In this document: piece by piece, positions 46,252 through 56,010 of the stretch | How positions within the stretch are numbered: the stretch's first letter is position 1 | Layout of the letters: every line of letters begins with the position of its first letter | Assembly: GCF_028389875.1 (NCBI RefSeq) | Contig: NC_084678.1 | Span: 16,894,899-16,958,898, forward strand | DNA: 64,000 bases | Direction of reading: 5' to 3' | From: Rhea pennata | Taxonomy: Eukaryota; Chordata; Aves; Rheiformes; Rheidae | Notes under the pieces: model-generated | The model's input: the letters and a program-made list of their open reading frames with translations, nothing else | Told to the model about the DNA's origin: nothing | The model's database searches: none | Program-made: the position numbers and the translations under genes

Positions 46252-49200
46252 TGGATTTATCCAAGCGGGGCAAGGCAGGAGAGGAGGAGGGATCCCGGGC
46301 GCCGCAGCTAAGCGTGCACTGGCGCGAGCCCCGCGCCGCCGGCACGCGGGGATCCCCCGCGGCGGCCGCCTCCGGCCGGGGCTATTTTTATCCCGGGGCT
46401 CCCGAGCGCGGAGCGCGGCGGAGCCGGGCGGCACGGCTGCCAGCGGAGCAGAGCCGGGCGGCCCCCGCGCGAGACCACGGGCCGCGCCGGGCTCGTGTTT
46501 CCCGGCGGAGAGCAGCTGCCGTCGGCACGCAGCGCAGCGGGAGCCGCGCCAGGGCCGGCTCCGTCCGATGCGGCCTGCGGGAGCCTCCTGCTCGGCTCCC
46601 AGCCGCTCCGAGCCGGCGGGAACAAACCGCAGCGGGGCCCGCGGCGAGCCCCGGGGCGGACGTCCCACCCCGCGCCCGCGGCTTCGCCCCCCGCGCCGTG
46701 CGCCCGCCGCCCTCCTACCTCTGCCGGGGCACGGGGATGTAAGCCGAGTGCAGCGCCAGGCACTGCTCCAAGCCGGCGTCCAGCACCCGCAGCATCGCCT
46801 CCCGCTCAGCGGCGGCCAGGCGCCCCAGCGCCGCGGCCGGCAGCTCCTCCACCGTCCGGGCGTCGAGCAGCAGCGGGTCCGCCAGGCGCCGCAGCCACCC
46901 GTCGGCGGCCTCGGCCTCGGCCGGCAGCCGCTGGCCGTCGCAGGGGAGAGGGCTCTGCGGGAGACAGGGAGCAGAGCGGAGCCGGTCGGATCACGGCCCG
47001 AGAGCCCCGGCTCGGCCCCGAAGCCGCGGAGCCCTCCCGTCCGCCCGCGCCCGGGGACGGCTTCTCCCCCGTCGAGGCGGCGGGCGCGGACCCGGCCACC
47101 GCCGCGCCGAAGCCCCGGACCGAGCGGATGTCACCGGAGCGCTCGTTCGGCCCGCAGCGCTAACGAGCGCTCGCAGGGCCCCTTCCAAGGAGGATGCTCC
47201 CGGCCCGCGGCAGCTCCGCGGCCGGCTCCTCGGGGCGGCCGGAGCTCGGCGCTGGGCTGGCCGCCGGCGCATCCCGCGCGAGCCGGGCCGCGGCAGGGCC
47301 AGGGGAGGCGGGCGGGCAGCAGGGCGCTGCCGCGGGAGCACTCTTCCTCCTCCTCCTCCTCCTCCTCGCCCTGGGCACGCCACCAGGAATCAGAACTTAG
47401 CAGCTGAGCGTGCACGGAGCTGCTGCTTGCGGTTTTTAGGTGCCCTGCGTGCCAGGAGGGGGTAGCGCTGAAGCCCCAGAATCGGGGGATTTGGGCCCAA
47501 AAGAGGCTCGGGGGAGTTTTGCTGGGCTCCAGCACAGCCCCGCTGTCGGCACGCGGGGCGCAGACCCGGCCGGGGGGAGACGAGCAGCGAGCGCGGAGCA
47601 GGGGGCAGGGCCGGCACTGCGGCGGGGCTGCTGTCAGGGCCCGGTGGATCTGTCCCGATCCCAGGCAGATCCCCCAGGGCTGCACCCAGGATCCAGACAG
47701 GGTCTCCTGTGAGCTCTGCAGAGCGAGGAGCAGCCTGGCACCTTCCTGCAGGGCTGCTCCGAGGCAGCCACATCTGCCGGCCATGCATCAGCACCGAGCG
47801 GATCCCTCCCGAGCAGATCCCAGAGAGATCACGTGGGGTGGTGGCTGGATCCAGCGGGAATGTCCCTAGCGCTTTGCAGACGGGAGCAGACTCAGAACCC
47901 TCCTGAAGGGCTGCCCCAGGGTGGCAGCACCCAGTGGCTCCCTCCGTCGGCAGATCCCCCAGGGATGCACTTGGGATCCAGCAGGATCTCCCTTGAGTTT
48001 TGCAGAGCAGGGAGCAGACTTGGTGCCTTCCTGCTGGGCTAACTGAAGACAGCAGCACTCACTGGCCAAGTGCCAGCAGCAAGTGGATCCCTCTAGAGAC
48101 AGATTCCAGGTGATCCCCTAGGGCTGGGCTGGGATCCAGCAGGGATCCCCTAGGAGATCTGCAGAGCAGGGAGCAGACCTTCCTGCAGGGCTGCTCTGAC
48201 CCAGCAGTGTTCACTGGCCAAGCGTCACCACCAAGTGGATCCCTCTCCAAGCAGATCCCAGGCAGATCACCCAGGGCTTGGATCCAGCAGGGATCTCTCT
48301 TGAGCTCTGCAAAGCAAGGAGCAGACATCGCATGTTCCTTTAGACTGCTCCAAGAGAGCAGTGTCCATTGGCCGACTGTCAGCACCAAGTGGATCCCTCT
48401 CCCAGTAGGTTCCTGGGAGATCACCCAGGGCTAGGATCCAGTAGGGATTCTTCTAGAGCTTTGCAGAGTGGAGAGCAGACTGGGCTGCTCCAAGAGATCA
48501 GTGTCTGCTGGCCAAGCACGAGCACCAAGTGGATCCCTCTCCAGGCAGATCCCAAGTAAATCCCCCCAGAGCCGGGATGGGATCCAGCAAGGAACCCCTA
48601 AGCTTTGCGGAACAGAAAGCAGATTGCATTGCTCTAAGACAGCAGCACTCACGCCCCATGTGTCAGCTCTAAACGGATCTCTCTCTGGGCAGATCCAGAG
48701 CAGATCTCTCAGGGCTGGGTTGGGATCCGGCAGGGATCTCCCCAGAGCTTTGCAGGGCCAAGATCAGACCAGGGTGCCTGGAGACAGCAGGGTCTGCAGG
48801 CTGGCCGTCAGCACTGGGCAGATCCCCAGCAGATCCCCAGGGGCTGGGATCGAGCAGGGCCTGCCCAAGAGCCCTGCGGAGGCAGGAGCAGACTGCGTGG
48901 CTCCACGAGCGTCACCACCGAGCGGATCCCTCTCCAGGGAGATCCCCGGCAGATCCCCAGGGCGGGGCTGGGATCCAGCGAGGATCCCCTAAGCCCTGCA
49001 GAAGGGAGAGCAGACCGGGCAGCAGGGACCGCAGGGCTCGCGGCACGTGGGTCAGCCCCGAGGGATCCTCGTCGGGCAGATCCACCGCAGCTCCCTCGGC
49101 GCCGGGCTCCAGCGGGGATCCCGCCAACGCTTTACTGGATCCGCGAGCAAGGCGGGAGCGGCTGGCGGTCACCGGGGGGGAGGAGGGGCAGATCCCAAGG

Positions 49201-50041
49201 CGATCCCGGGAACCGGGCAGGGATCCGGCAGGGATCCCCACCACCACCCCCCCGAGGGGGAGGGGGGGCAGATCCCAAGGCGATCCCGGGAACCGGGCAG
49301 GGATCCGGCAGGGATCCCCACCCCCCCCCCCCCGAGGATCACAGCCACGAGTGTCAGCCCTGGAGCGGACCCGCCCCCCTCCCCGCCGCGGCCGGGATCC
49401 AGCGGGGATCCAGCGGGGATCCTCCTCCCCCCCCCCCCCGGCGGGGCGCGGGCGGCGGCGGCGGGGGCGGGCGGCGGCGCCGGGGGCGGACCGGGGCCCT
49501 CCCCCGCCGCCCGCCCCTCCCGGCCCGGCGCGCCCCAACCCGCGCCGGCGCCCGGCACCGGGGAAAGGAGGGGGGACCCGGGGGGCCGGGGGGGGGGGGG
49601 CGCCCGGGCCGCCCCGCCGCCGCCCCCCGCCCCGCCGCCGCCTCCCTGCAAAGTTTCGTCCCCGCACTTGCCCCGCGAGGCGCCATCTTAGCGGCGGGGA
49701 AACTTTCCGGCGGGCCTCGGCCGGCGCCGCTGTCAGCTGTCACCGGGCCCCCCCCTCCCGCGCCGCTGCCCCGGTACCTTCGGGGCCCCGCGGGCGCCCC
49801 CGGGCTCGGCCGCCGCCGCCGCCGGGTCCTCGCGGCCGCGCCGCCGCCGCCGCCGCGCGTCCTCCACCAGCACCGTGTAGACGGCGTTGGCGCCCGGCTT
49901 GCCGGCGGGCAGCACCACGCCGCCGCCGCCGCCGCCGCCCCGCCCCGCCGGGCCGCAGTCGGGGCAGCCGGTGAGCCCGGGCGGCGGCGAGCCCTCGCGG
50001 TGCGCCGGCGCGGCGCGCTTGGGCAGGCGTTTGGGCTCCAT
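41622..50041 (-). CDS. SLC2A4RG: SLC2A4RG, GLUT4 enhancer factor-type zinc finger protein
   Basis: SLC2A4RG (GEF, HDBP1) is a nuclear DNA-binding regulator related to ZNF395, described as acting on the GLUT4 and huntingtin gene promoters. Eight coding exons on the - strand join in continuous phase: 50041-49778, 46954-46719, 43677-43568, 43492-43248, 42679-42579, 42348-42093, 41985-41861 and 41733-41622. They encode 482 aa, longer than the roughly 390 aa I recall for human. In order they hold a [11 protein letters not shown]-terminal motif, a Leu/Ala-rich helical exon, the family block [18 protein letters not shown], a Ser-rich stretch with a PRKRK basic signal (281-285) and one C2H2 finger (C294, C299, H312, H317). 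They end with the acidic EEDFYYTE block and the Cys-rich C-terminus [15 protein letters not shown]...[13 protein letters not shown]. It converges on ZBTB46 and sits downstream of LIME1, as in human. Confidence 0.95.
41861..41985 (-). CDS. SLC2A4RG: SLC2A4RG coding exon 7
   Basis: The acceptor is CTCTCCCGCAG and the donor is CCAG|GTGAGC on the - strand. It encodes a Pro/Ala-rich linker ([28 protein letters not shown]) of low complexity before the conserved C-terminus. Phase 0 in, two bases over out. Confidence 0.88.
42093..42348 (-). CDS. SLC2A4RG: SLC2A4RG coding exon 6, acidic EEDFYYTE block
   Basis: The acceptor is GCCCCGCAG and the donor is CAG|GTGAGC on the - strand. It encodes [32 protein letters not shown] and ends HVHTDHAYQ. 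These segments are conserved with human SLC2A4RG ([15 protein letters not shown]) and with ZNF395 (HIQADHAYQ). Confidence 0.96.
42579..42679 (-). CDS. SLC2A4RG: SLC2A4RG coding exon 5, C2H2 zinc finger
   Basis: The acceptor is TCTGCCATGCAG and the donor is TTGG|GTAAGC on the - strand. It encodes [18 protein letters not shown] then [15 protein letters not shown], a single Cx4C...Hx4H finger like ZNF395 (MYKCLWPNCGKVLR). Confidence 0.96.
42700..43225. repeat. CCCATC-type degenerate simple repeat
   Basis: The intron between exons 5 and 4 is filled on the + strand with irregular CCCATCC, CCCCATC and CCCAGTT units for about 500 bases. It is a degenerate hexamer-like satellite. Frames in it are Pro/Ser/His repeats and not coding. 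Confidence 0.9.
43248..43492 (-). CDS. SLC2A4RG: SLC2A4RG coding exon 4, Ser-rich region and basic signal
   Basis: The acceptor is CCCGCGGCAG and the donor is AAG|GTGAGC on the - strand. It encodes [40 protein letters not shown] and ends [13 protein letters not shown]395 has the parallel WKESGD, SGHWSGSSG and EPAPRKRK. The last part is a likely nuclear localisation signal. Confidence 0.94.
43568..43677 (-). CDS. SLC2A4RG: SLC2A4RG coding exon 3, conserved hydrophobic block
   Basis: The acceptor is CCCCCCGCAG and the donor is GCAG|GTAAGG on the - strand. It encodes [20 protein letters not shown] then [10 protein letters not shown], matching ZNF395 (DEMMAAMVLTSLSCSPVV). The intron to exon 4 is only 75 bases. 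Confidence 0.95.
43840..44275. repeat. About 55-bp minisatellite, Glu/Ser codon-like units
   Basis: Seven or so degenerate copies of a unit containing GAGGAAGGCTTCTCCTCC and GCTGCCC recur at spacings of about 42-62 bases within the intron between exons 3 and 2. The frames in it are repeat artefacts. Confidence 0.85.
44280..46718 (-). other. SLC2A4RG: SLC2A4RG intron, remainder
   Basis: GC-rich intronic sequence with many CG dinucleotides, A runs at 45249-45269 and 46217-46248, and a tandem duplication of about 26 bases near 45618-45666. Long frames on both strands reach several hundred codons because of the base composition. None shows a domain or splice context I can support. Confidence 0.55.
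46719..46954 (-). CDS. SLC2A4RG: SLC2A4RG coding exon 2, Leu/Ala-rich helical segment
   Basis: The acceptor is CTGTCTCCCGCAG and the donor is AGAG|GTAGGA on the - strand. Phase 0 in and two bases over out fit exons 1 and 3. It encodes 78 residues, including [38 protein letters not shown] and [10 protein letters not shown], which look alpha-helical. I do not recognise a named domain. Phase fit and composition support it as coding. Confidence 0.85.
47640..49340. repeat. About 145-bp minisatellite in SLC2A4RG intron 1
   Basis: Around ten diverged copies of a unit with the landmarks GGATCCCTCTCC, GCAGATCCC, GATCCAGCAGGGATC and TTTGCAGAG...GAGCAGAC recur every 130-155 bases. The distal end, 49180-49340, has two nearly identical 80-bp copies of a shorter GATC-rich unit. 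It fills most of the first intron. Confidence 0.88.
49778..50041 (-). CDS. SLC2A4RG: SLC2A4RG coding exon 1
   Basis: The start ATG is at 50041-50039 ([17 protein letters not shown]) and the donor is CGAAG|GTACCG on the - strand, phase 0. It encodes 88 residues with a CPDC pair, a Gly run and the family motif [18 protein letters not shown]. An in-frame upstream ATG at 50203 would add a run of 16 Ala-type residues and a Pro/Gly-rich stretch. I prefer the downstream ATG because the upstream part is CCG-repeat sequence. Confidence 0.85.
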
Positions 50042-50158
50042 GCGGGGCGGGGGCGGCGGCCGCGGGCCGGGGCCGGGGCCCGGCTGTGGGCTGCGCTGCG
50101 CCGCGCTGCCCGGTGTCGGCGGCGCGGCCCGGGACACGCCCCCCCCCTGCCCCCCCGC

Positions 50159-50189
<31 letters not shown>

Positions 50190-50640
50190 GCCGCCGCGGC
50201 CACCGCCCCCGCGCGCGGGGAGGAGGCGGGAGCGGGCGCGGGGGGCGGGCGCGGGGGGCGGGGGGGGGCGCGCGCCCGCCGCCGCTGCCGCCCCTCGCCA
50301 TTGGCCGCCGCGCGGTATCAACATTCCGAAACGGAACGCGGCCCGCCGCCGCCGCCGCCGCCCATTGGCCCCGCCGCGCTGCCAATCCGGGCCCGGGGCC
50401 ACGCCCCCTCCCCTCCGCCGCGCCACGCCCCCTCCCCGCCCGCCGCGCCTCGGCCTGGGGGACCGGCGCCGCCGCCGCCGCCGCCGCCGCCATCTTCTCG
50501 CCCCCCCCCCCCCAACCCTCGCCCCCCACACACCGGGCCGCCGCCGCCTCCGAGCGGCCGCCGCAGCCCTCCGGCCGGCACCGGGCCCGCCCCCCCCTCC
50601 CCCCGTAAAGTTCCCGCTCCGGCGTAAGTTACCGAGATCC
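50042..50640 (-). promoter_or_regulatory. SLC2A4RG: SLC2A4RG CpG-island promoter region
   Basis: Directly upstream of the start codon lies dense CpG sequence with CCG repeats. It has CCAAT boxes (ATTGG on + at 50300-50304 and 50364-50368, CCAAT at 50382-50386), GC boxes and a CCGCCATCTT YY1-type element at 50487-50496. No TATA box is seen. The start site cannot be placed exactly. Confidence 0.7.
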
Positions 50641-51320
50641 CTGAATGTTCCGGGGCTCCCGGCATGCTACAGCGCCCCATAAAGTTACACGGCTGCCCCA
50701 TAAGTTATGGGGCCCCCCAAAAGTCAAAAGCCCTAAAGCCGCACACTTTCAACGCCCTGCAAAAGTTACAGCTTAATATATAGCTTTATTACACGTAAAT
50801 TACAGGGTCCCCCAAATGTTATGGGGCTCCCCCCCAAAGTTACAGGGCTCCTGTAAAGGTTATGGGGCCCTTTAGTATTTATAGGGCTCCTCCAAACGTT
50901 ACAGAGATTGCCTCCAGGTTATAGCCCCCCCCCAAGTTATAGCACCCAAAATCATAGGTCTCCTCCAAATGTTACAGTGCCCCCCCAAAAGTTCTCGGGC
51001 CTCTGGAAAAGTTATGCCCCCCCCAAAAAAAAAAAGTTATAATGCTTCCCCTATATGTTATATGCTTCCCCCTATATGCTCACCCATAAGTTGCAGTCAG
51101 ACAAAAGTTACAAGCCCCCCCCCCAAATGTTCCAGGACTCCCAGAAGTTTGTAAAGCTGCCCCTAAAGTTACAGTCTCCCCCCAAAGTTACAGGAGCCCC
51201 GTACTTATAGGTCCCTACAAAAGTCATAGCCCCCCCCCCAATGGTTACAGGGCTCCCAAAGCTGTAGCTCCCCCCTAAAAGTAATAGGACTCCCCCAAAG
51301 TAAAACCCTCCCCCCAGGCA
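50640..51320. repeat. Degenerate short tandem repeat, AAGTTACAGGGCTCC units
   Basis: Units of about 20-30 bases built as CCCCCAAAAGTTA followed by CAGGGCTCC or ATGGGGCCC recur about 25 times with many changes. It begins just upstream of the SLC2A4RG promoter. No gene is seen in it. Confidence 0.85.
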
Positions 51321-53820
51321 CGGGGGGAGCCTGGGGGGCACGGATGACAGCACCCGGCTCCCGATGTGGGGGCAGCAAGGGGGTCCTCCCCCGGGACCCC
51401 CTCCCGCGTCATTTTTCCCCTGCTGCCAGGAAAAAGCCTGCCCCCGCGCACGGCCCGCGGCCGAGGTACCCGCGGGGGGAGGCGGCTCCGCGGCGCAGCC
51501 GCCGGGCCGGGCCGGGCCGGGCCGGGCCGGGCCGGGGCTGCCGCCTATCCGCGCAAAATTCGGTGGGGACGCGGGACGGAGGCGGACACCCCCCCCCAGC
51601 GCGGGCGGCGAGCGGGGAGGCAGCGGCCGCTCCCCGAGCGAGCCGCCGAGCCCGAGTGCCGGCACGTCCGGCCGGGAGCCGCCGGGCGCCCCGGCGAGCC
51701 GAGACGGCAGCGACCTGCAGCCGCCGCGGCGCGCGGGCGCGGTTCGGCTCGGCACGCGGGGCCGGGACGCGCGTGGGCACGGCCGCTTCGGCAGCCCGGA
51801 GGTTAGCGGCCGCCTCCGCGGGGGAATTAACCCGCTTGCGGGGAAAAGAGGAGGAGAGAAGAGCTCCGTCTAACGGGAGCCGGCCGGGTGCCCCGCAGCC
51901 CGGCCGCGGGGGAAGCGGCGCGCTGGAGGGCGGCGGCGGCCGCCCCGGCCGTGCCGGGGCCCGTCCCCGGGTGCGACCCGCAGCACCGCAGTCTTCGAGC
52001 CCTTTCCCGTGGGGCAGCTGGAGCCAGCCTTGCCTTGCGGGGTTCCCCTCCCCTTCCCCGCTGCCGGTGCTGCCGTACCTCGCGGGAAGGTGATCCCAGC
52101 AGCTCCATGGCACCTGAGGGAGAAGGGGAGGGAAAGCCCAGCCCTGGCCCGGGCAGGAGGCGCCTTATGTCAACGCAGCGCTGCAGCACAGGGGTGTTTC
52201 TCGTGCCGCTGCAGAGCAGAGCTGTTTGGCCGTATAACTTGGTTGTGGTATTAACCCAACAGACATGTTTCTTAAAAATAAAATAAAATAAAAGAAGACA
52301 ATAAAAGCGCGCCACGGAGCGAGGATGTGTGCATCTCGCGAGGGAAGAGGGCCGAGCTCAGAGCAGGGCCTGCACGGGAGCCCCCGGTCCGGCTCCCACC
52401 CGGTGCTAGTGCTGTGCCCTGGAGAGGGGTTTTGCCACGATCCTGAGCTCCGAGACCTTGCCCACGTGCTGCAGTGCTGGTCCCAAAAGATTGGTCCCAA
52501 CTAATGGCCCAGAAAGCCGTTTCCTTCTCCCCTTCTATTCCAGCGTGGGTATTTGCAGAGCACCCAGAGCGCTGCCTGTCTGTTCCTCCCGCACCGTCAC
52601 CGTGCCAGCACCGGGTGCCTGAGTTGCATCCTGTCATCTGACCCTCAGCTGGCCAAAAGACCAGTGCCTGGCACCCGCGTTCCCGCAGGACCTAGGGATA
52701 TGCTGCAAACGGGACCAGTGGGTCCCACCAAGCAGGAGGCAGCAATGCCGGAGCCGTCGGGCGGGAGCGAAGGGAGCTCGGCCCCGGGGCTCTTCGGTGC
52801 ACAGACCCACAGCCTAACAGCAAGGACAGAGCCCGAGCGGCTCCGCGGCTGGGGACATCGGCGTTTCCGCACGCGAGTCCTGGGACTGGCAGCCCTGCAG
52901 AGCAGCCTGCCTGGGCGGCCCCTGCCATCCTCATCCTCGGTGGGACGATGCCACTGGTTGAGCCCCTGTTGCCAGGGTGGCTGCAGGCGTCACCCTGGTC
53001 CTGCTGGGCGGATGGGACGGAGCAGCAGGGGCCGAGCCTGAAGTCCCCAGGGAAAGGGGAACCGTGTCCGCAGGCTGCGCTTGAGAGTGCTGCAGAAAAA
53101 CCAGGAGGAGGAGGAGCATGGATGGAGCAGCCTTCGTCCCTGGCACATCCCTGCCCCTGGCCGCGGAGGAGCTGGGGCTCTGCTTGCTCCAGGCTGCTCC
53201 GGCCCCGTCTCTCGTCGTCCCTCTCTGCCTCCGCCTCCGTTATCCAGCACCTCCTGGGGAAACCGAGACAGGAGCCGGGAGGCTCATCCCGCCGATGGGC
53301 CGCAGCTCCGGCCCTCCAGCCCGTCCACGCGCGGAGCCAGGCGGGCGCCCGCGGGGAGGCGGCTTGGGTGCCCTCCGGCCGCGGCCGCCCGCCCTCGCGC
53401 CCGCCCGTGCTCCCTCCTCGCCGCCCGGGGCCGCCGGGCCCGCCGCCGGCAGCGGGACTTGGTGCCGCGCTCTGGTGCCTTCTAGCCTGAAGGGCGTTAT
53501 AGCGGGGTGGCCTCGGCGTCTCCGGGCCCTCGTTAGCGCAGCCCCAGAGGAGTTAACGATGGAGCAGCTCTCCATTGGCTGCGGCAGCAACGCCTCTCCT
53601 CCCCCCTTGGAATTATTATCGGAATAACAAGTCTAGGCTTTATCGCACGGAGCCCTGGGTGTTGCCCGGCGGTTGTCCTCCCTCCCCCCCAATCTCGTTT
53701 AATCTTTAACACTGAAATGCTGAGCTGGCTTCTTTAATCAATTTAAATATTATGCAACTCCCGCGAACATCGTCTCCCGGCGTTGCACAAGAGCGCCGTG
53801 TGCCACCAGCCTGTCGCACA
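51321..53820. other. GC-rich intergenic sequence
   Basis: The stretch includes a CpG-dense part at about 51400-52000 with seven GGGCC pentamers near 51504-51536, an AAATA run near 52275-52290 and another CpG-dense part near 53300-53500. Open frames occur on both strands but none has a recognisable domain or splice frame. I cannot support a gene. Confidence 0.5.
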
Positions 53821-53824
53821 AGGC

Positions 53825-54190
53825 CCTGGGGCCCCCACACGCAGCGCGGTGTCTCTGCAGGGTGGCCCATGTCCCACGGCGCTGGGTGGCCCAGCTCCTG
53901 CCTTGCAGCGCGGCCTGGTTCCCGCGGCACAGGGTGGCCCGGATCTCACGTTGCAGCATATCCTGGGTCCCACATTGCAGGGTGGCCTGAGTCCTGCATC
54001 ACTGGGTAGCAGGTCCTGCATCACGAGGTGGCCCAGGTCACACACTGCAGCATGGCCCAGGTCCTGCACTGTGCCTGGCCCAGGTCTGCATCACGAGGTG
54101 GCCCAGGTCCTGCACTGTGGGTGGCCCAGGTCCTGCATCGCTGGGTGGCCCAGGTCCTGCACTGTGGGTGGCTCTCCCAGGTCCTGCCGC
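53825..54190. repeat. About 30-bp tandem repeat (GGTGGCCCAGGTCCTGCA)
   Basis: Around twelve degenerate units with GGTGGCCCAGGTCCTGCA and variants follow one another. The frames here are Cys/Gly/Pro/Gln-rich artefacts of the repeat. Confidence 0.85.
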
Positions 54191-54859
54191 TTGCCGGGAG
54201 ATGCCCGCTGCAGCACCCAGGTGCCCTCGCCGGCTCCGGGCTGGGCCGCAGCCAGCCCACAGCCCTCGAGAGGTTCGGAGAGGGAGCCAGCGGCCTTGCC
54301 CATGGTGCCCGTTCCTGCAGCGCACCCCGACCTGGGGCTGGGCACCCCGAGCACGGTGCGGGGAGGCTTTCTTTGGGTGGGGGAGCTGCGGTGGGCGCAG
54401 GGGGAACCCGCCCTGCCTGCCAAAAAGCACCGGCTCGAGGACAACCGACGGTGCTGCAGGGCATCCTGCCCCCGCTGGCCCTCCCAGCCGGCAGCCTCCG
54501 GCCTCGGCACCGTGGGGTCCCAGCACCCATGGTCCCAGCGCCGTGGGGCCCCAGTGCGTCGTGACCAGCTGCAGGCCCGACCCCCAGTGCGGGCTGCCCG
54601 GCTGCTGCTGGCTCTCGGGGTGCAGAGCCAGGCGGGCTCGGGGCCCCGTGGGGTGCAGAGGACACATGGAGCCATAGCACACGCGGAGTGGGGCAGGCTA
54701 TGGGATGGCGCAGGGGGCGCAGGGCCGTGCGCGGCGCGGCTCCGTGCAGCGCCCGCCCGCCCGGGGCAGAGCCCTGCACAGGGCAGGGCCGTCCGACATG
54801 CGCCTCCAAACGGGTCAGAGCCGTGCAGCCTGCAGCTCCGTGGGGGCACAGATGCACCC

Positions 54860-55480
54860 GGCGCGCAGCTCTGTGCAGCGTGCCGGTCCTGGCGCAGATA
54901 AATGCACGCAGCATGCGGCTCCGTGCAGCGTGCCGGTCCATATGCAGTTGTGTGCAGAACACGGCTCCATGCAGGGTGCCGGTCCGTACGCAGGCAGTTG
55001 CCTGCAGCACGCGGCTCCATGCAGCGTGCCAGTCCATACGCAGGCGGTTGTGTGCAGCACATGGCTCCATGCAGCGTGCCAGTCCGTACGCAGGCGGTTG
55101 TGTGCAGCACGTGGCTCCATGCAGCGTGCCAGTCCATACGCAGGCGGTTGTGTGCAGCACATGGCTCCGTGCAGCGTGCCAGTCTGTACACAGGCAGTTG
55201 CATGCAGCACATGGCTCCGTGCAGCGTGCCGGTCCATACACAGGCGGTTGTGTGCAGCGCATGGCTCCGTGCTGCATGCCGGTCTGTACGCAGGCGGCTC
55301 TGTGCAGCACGTGGCTCCGTGCAGCGTACCGGTCCATATGCAGGTGGTTGTGTGCAGCACATGGCTCCGTGCAGCGTGCCGGTCCGTACACAGGCAGTTG
55401 CATGCAGCACGTGGCTCCGTGCAGCGTGCCGGTCCGTACGCAGGCAGTTGTACGCAGCACATGGCTCTGCACGGCGTGCG
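54860..55480. repeat. 50-bp minisatellite, about 12 copies
   Basis: A unit of exactly 50 bases with the landmarks GGCTCCATGCAGCGTGCC, GTCCGTACGCAGGCGGTTG and TGTGCAGCAC repeats with few changes. GGCTCC occurs at 54963, 55013, 55063, 55113 and onward every 50 bases. Because 50 is not a multiple of three and the unit lacks stops, several frames stay open for hundreds of codons on both strands. These are not genes. Confidence 0.95.
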
Positions 55481-56010
55481 GCGCTGCACGGTGCCGCTGG
55501 GCTCCCGCTCACTCCCCCTTGTGGGAACGGCGCCGAGGAGCCGGCCGGGAGCAGGTTGGGGGGTGCCCCGAGCGGGGCCCAGCTCCGACCCCAGCACCCG
55601 TGGCGGGGGGCACGCGCGGGGGATGTTTTCTTGGGGTTTGTTGTTGCCGTGTGCTCGTTTTTGTTCTGAATTTCTCCGCCGCCTTGCAGGAGGGGCGAGA
55701 GGCGCCCGAGGCAGCTTCCTTCCCGCTGCGCCACCGGCGAGGGGCTCCCGGGGCGGGGAGACGCCGGGGCAGACGCTGGGCGTCCCTTAATAGGCCCCGT
55801 TTCTCCACGTCCAAGTCCCGCTCTGGACGGGAGAAAGGACACGTCGGAGCTGGGCGAACCCCGCTTTTGGAGCCGCTTTTGCTCCTTGCAACAAGCAGCA
55901 TTTTGGGCATCGGCACCCGAGGACAGAGGAAAAAGGCTTAAGGAAAAAAGAGAATTAAAAAAAAATGCAAATAGGTGCAGAGGGGATACGGGGGGGGGGG
56001 GGCGCGGGCG
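55481..56010 (-). other. LIME1 downstream region
   Basis: Sequence following the LIME1 stop on the - strand, probably holding its 3' UTR. I see no canonical AATAAA on the - strand before the minisatellite, so the transcript end is not placed. No other feature is seen. Confidence 0.4.

Noticed and set aside
45364-46668. 434-codon frame on the - strand and 367-codon frame on the + strand
   Set aside because: They lie in a CpG-dense intron of SLC2A4RG, and overlapping frames are all open owing to base composition. No domain or family resemblance is seen.
52931-53146. Short - strand frame with a Leu-rich, signal-peptide-like start
   Set aside because: It is only 71 codons in GC-rich repeat-bearing DNA. 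The Leu run comes from a GAGGAGGAG stretch on the + strand.
54021-55941. Frames of 260-583 codons on both strands with Cys/His/Arg repeats
   Set aside because: They follow the 50-bp and 30-bp tandem repeats in several frames at once, have no domain and no splice context.
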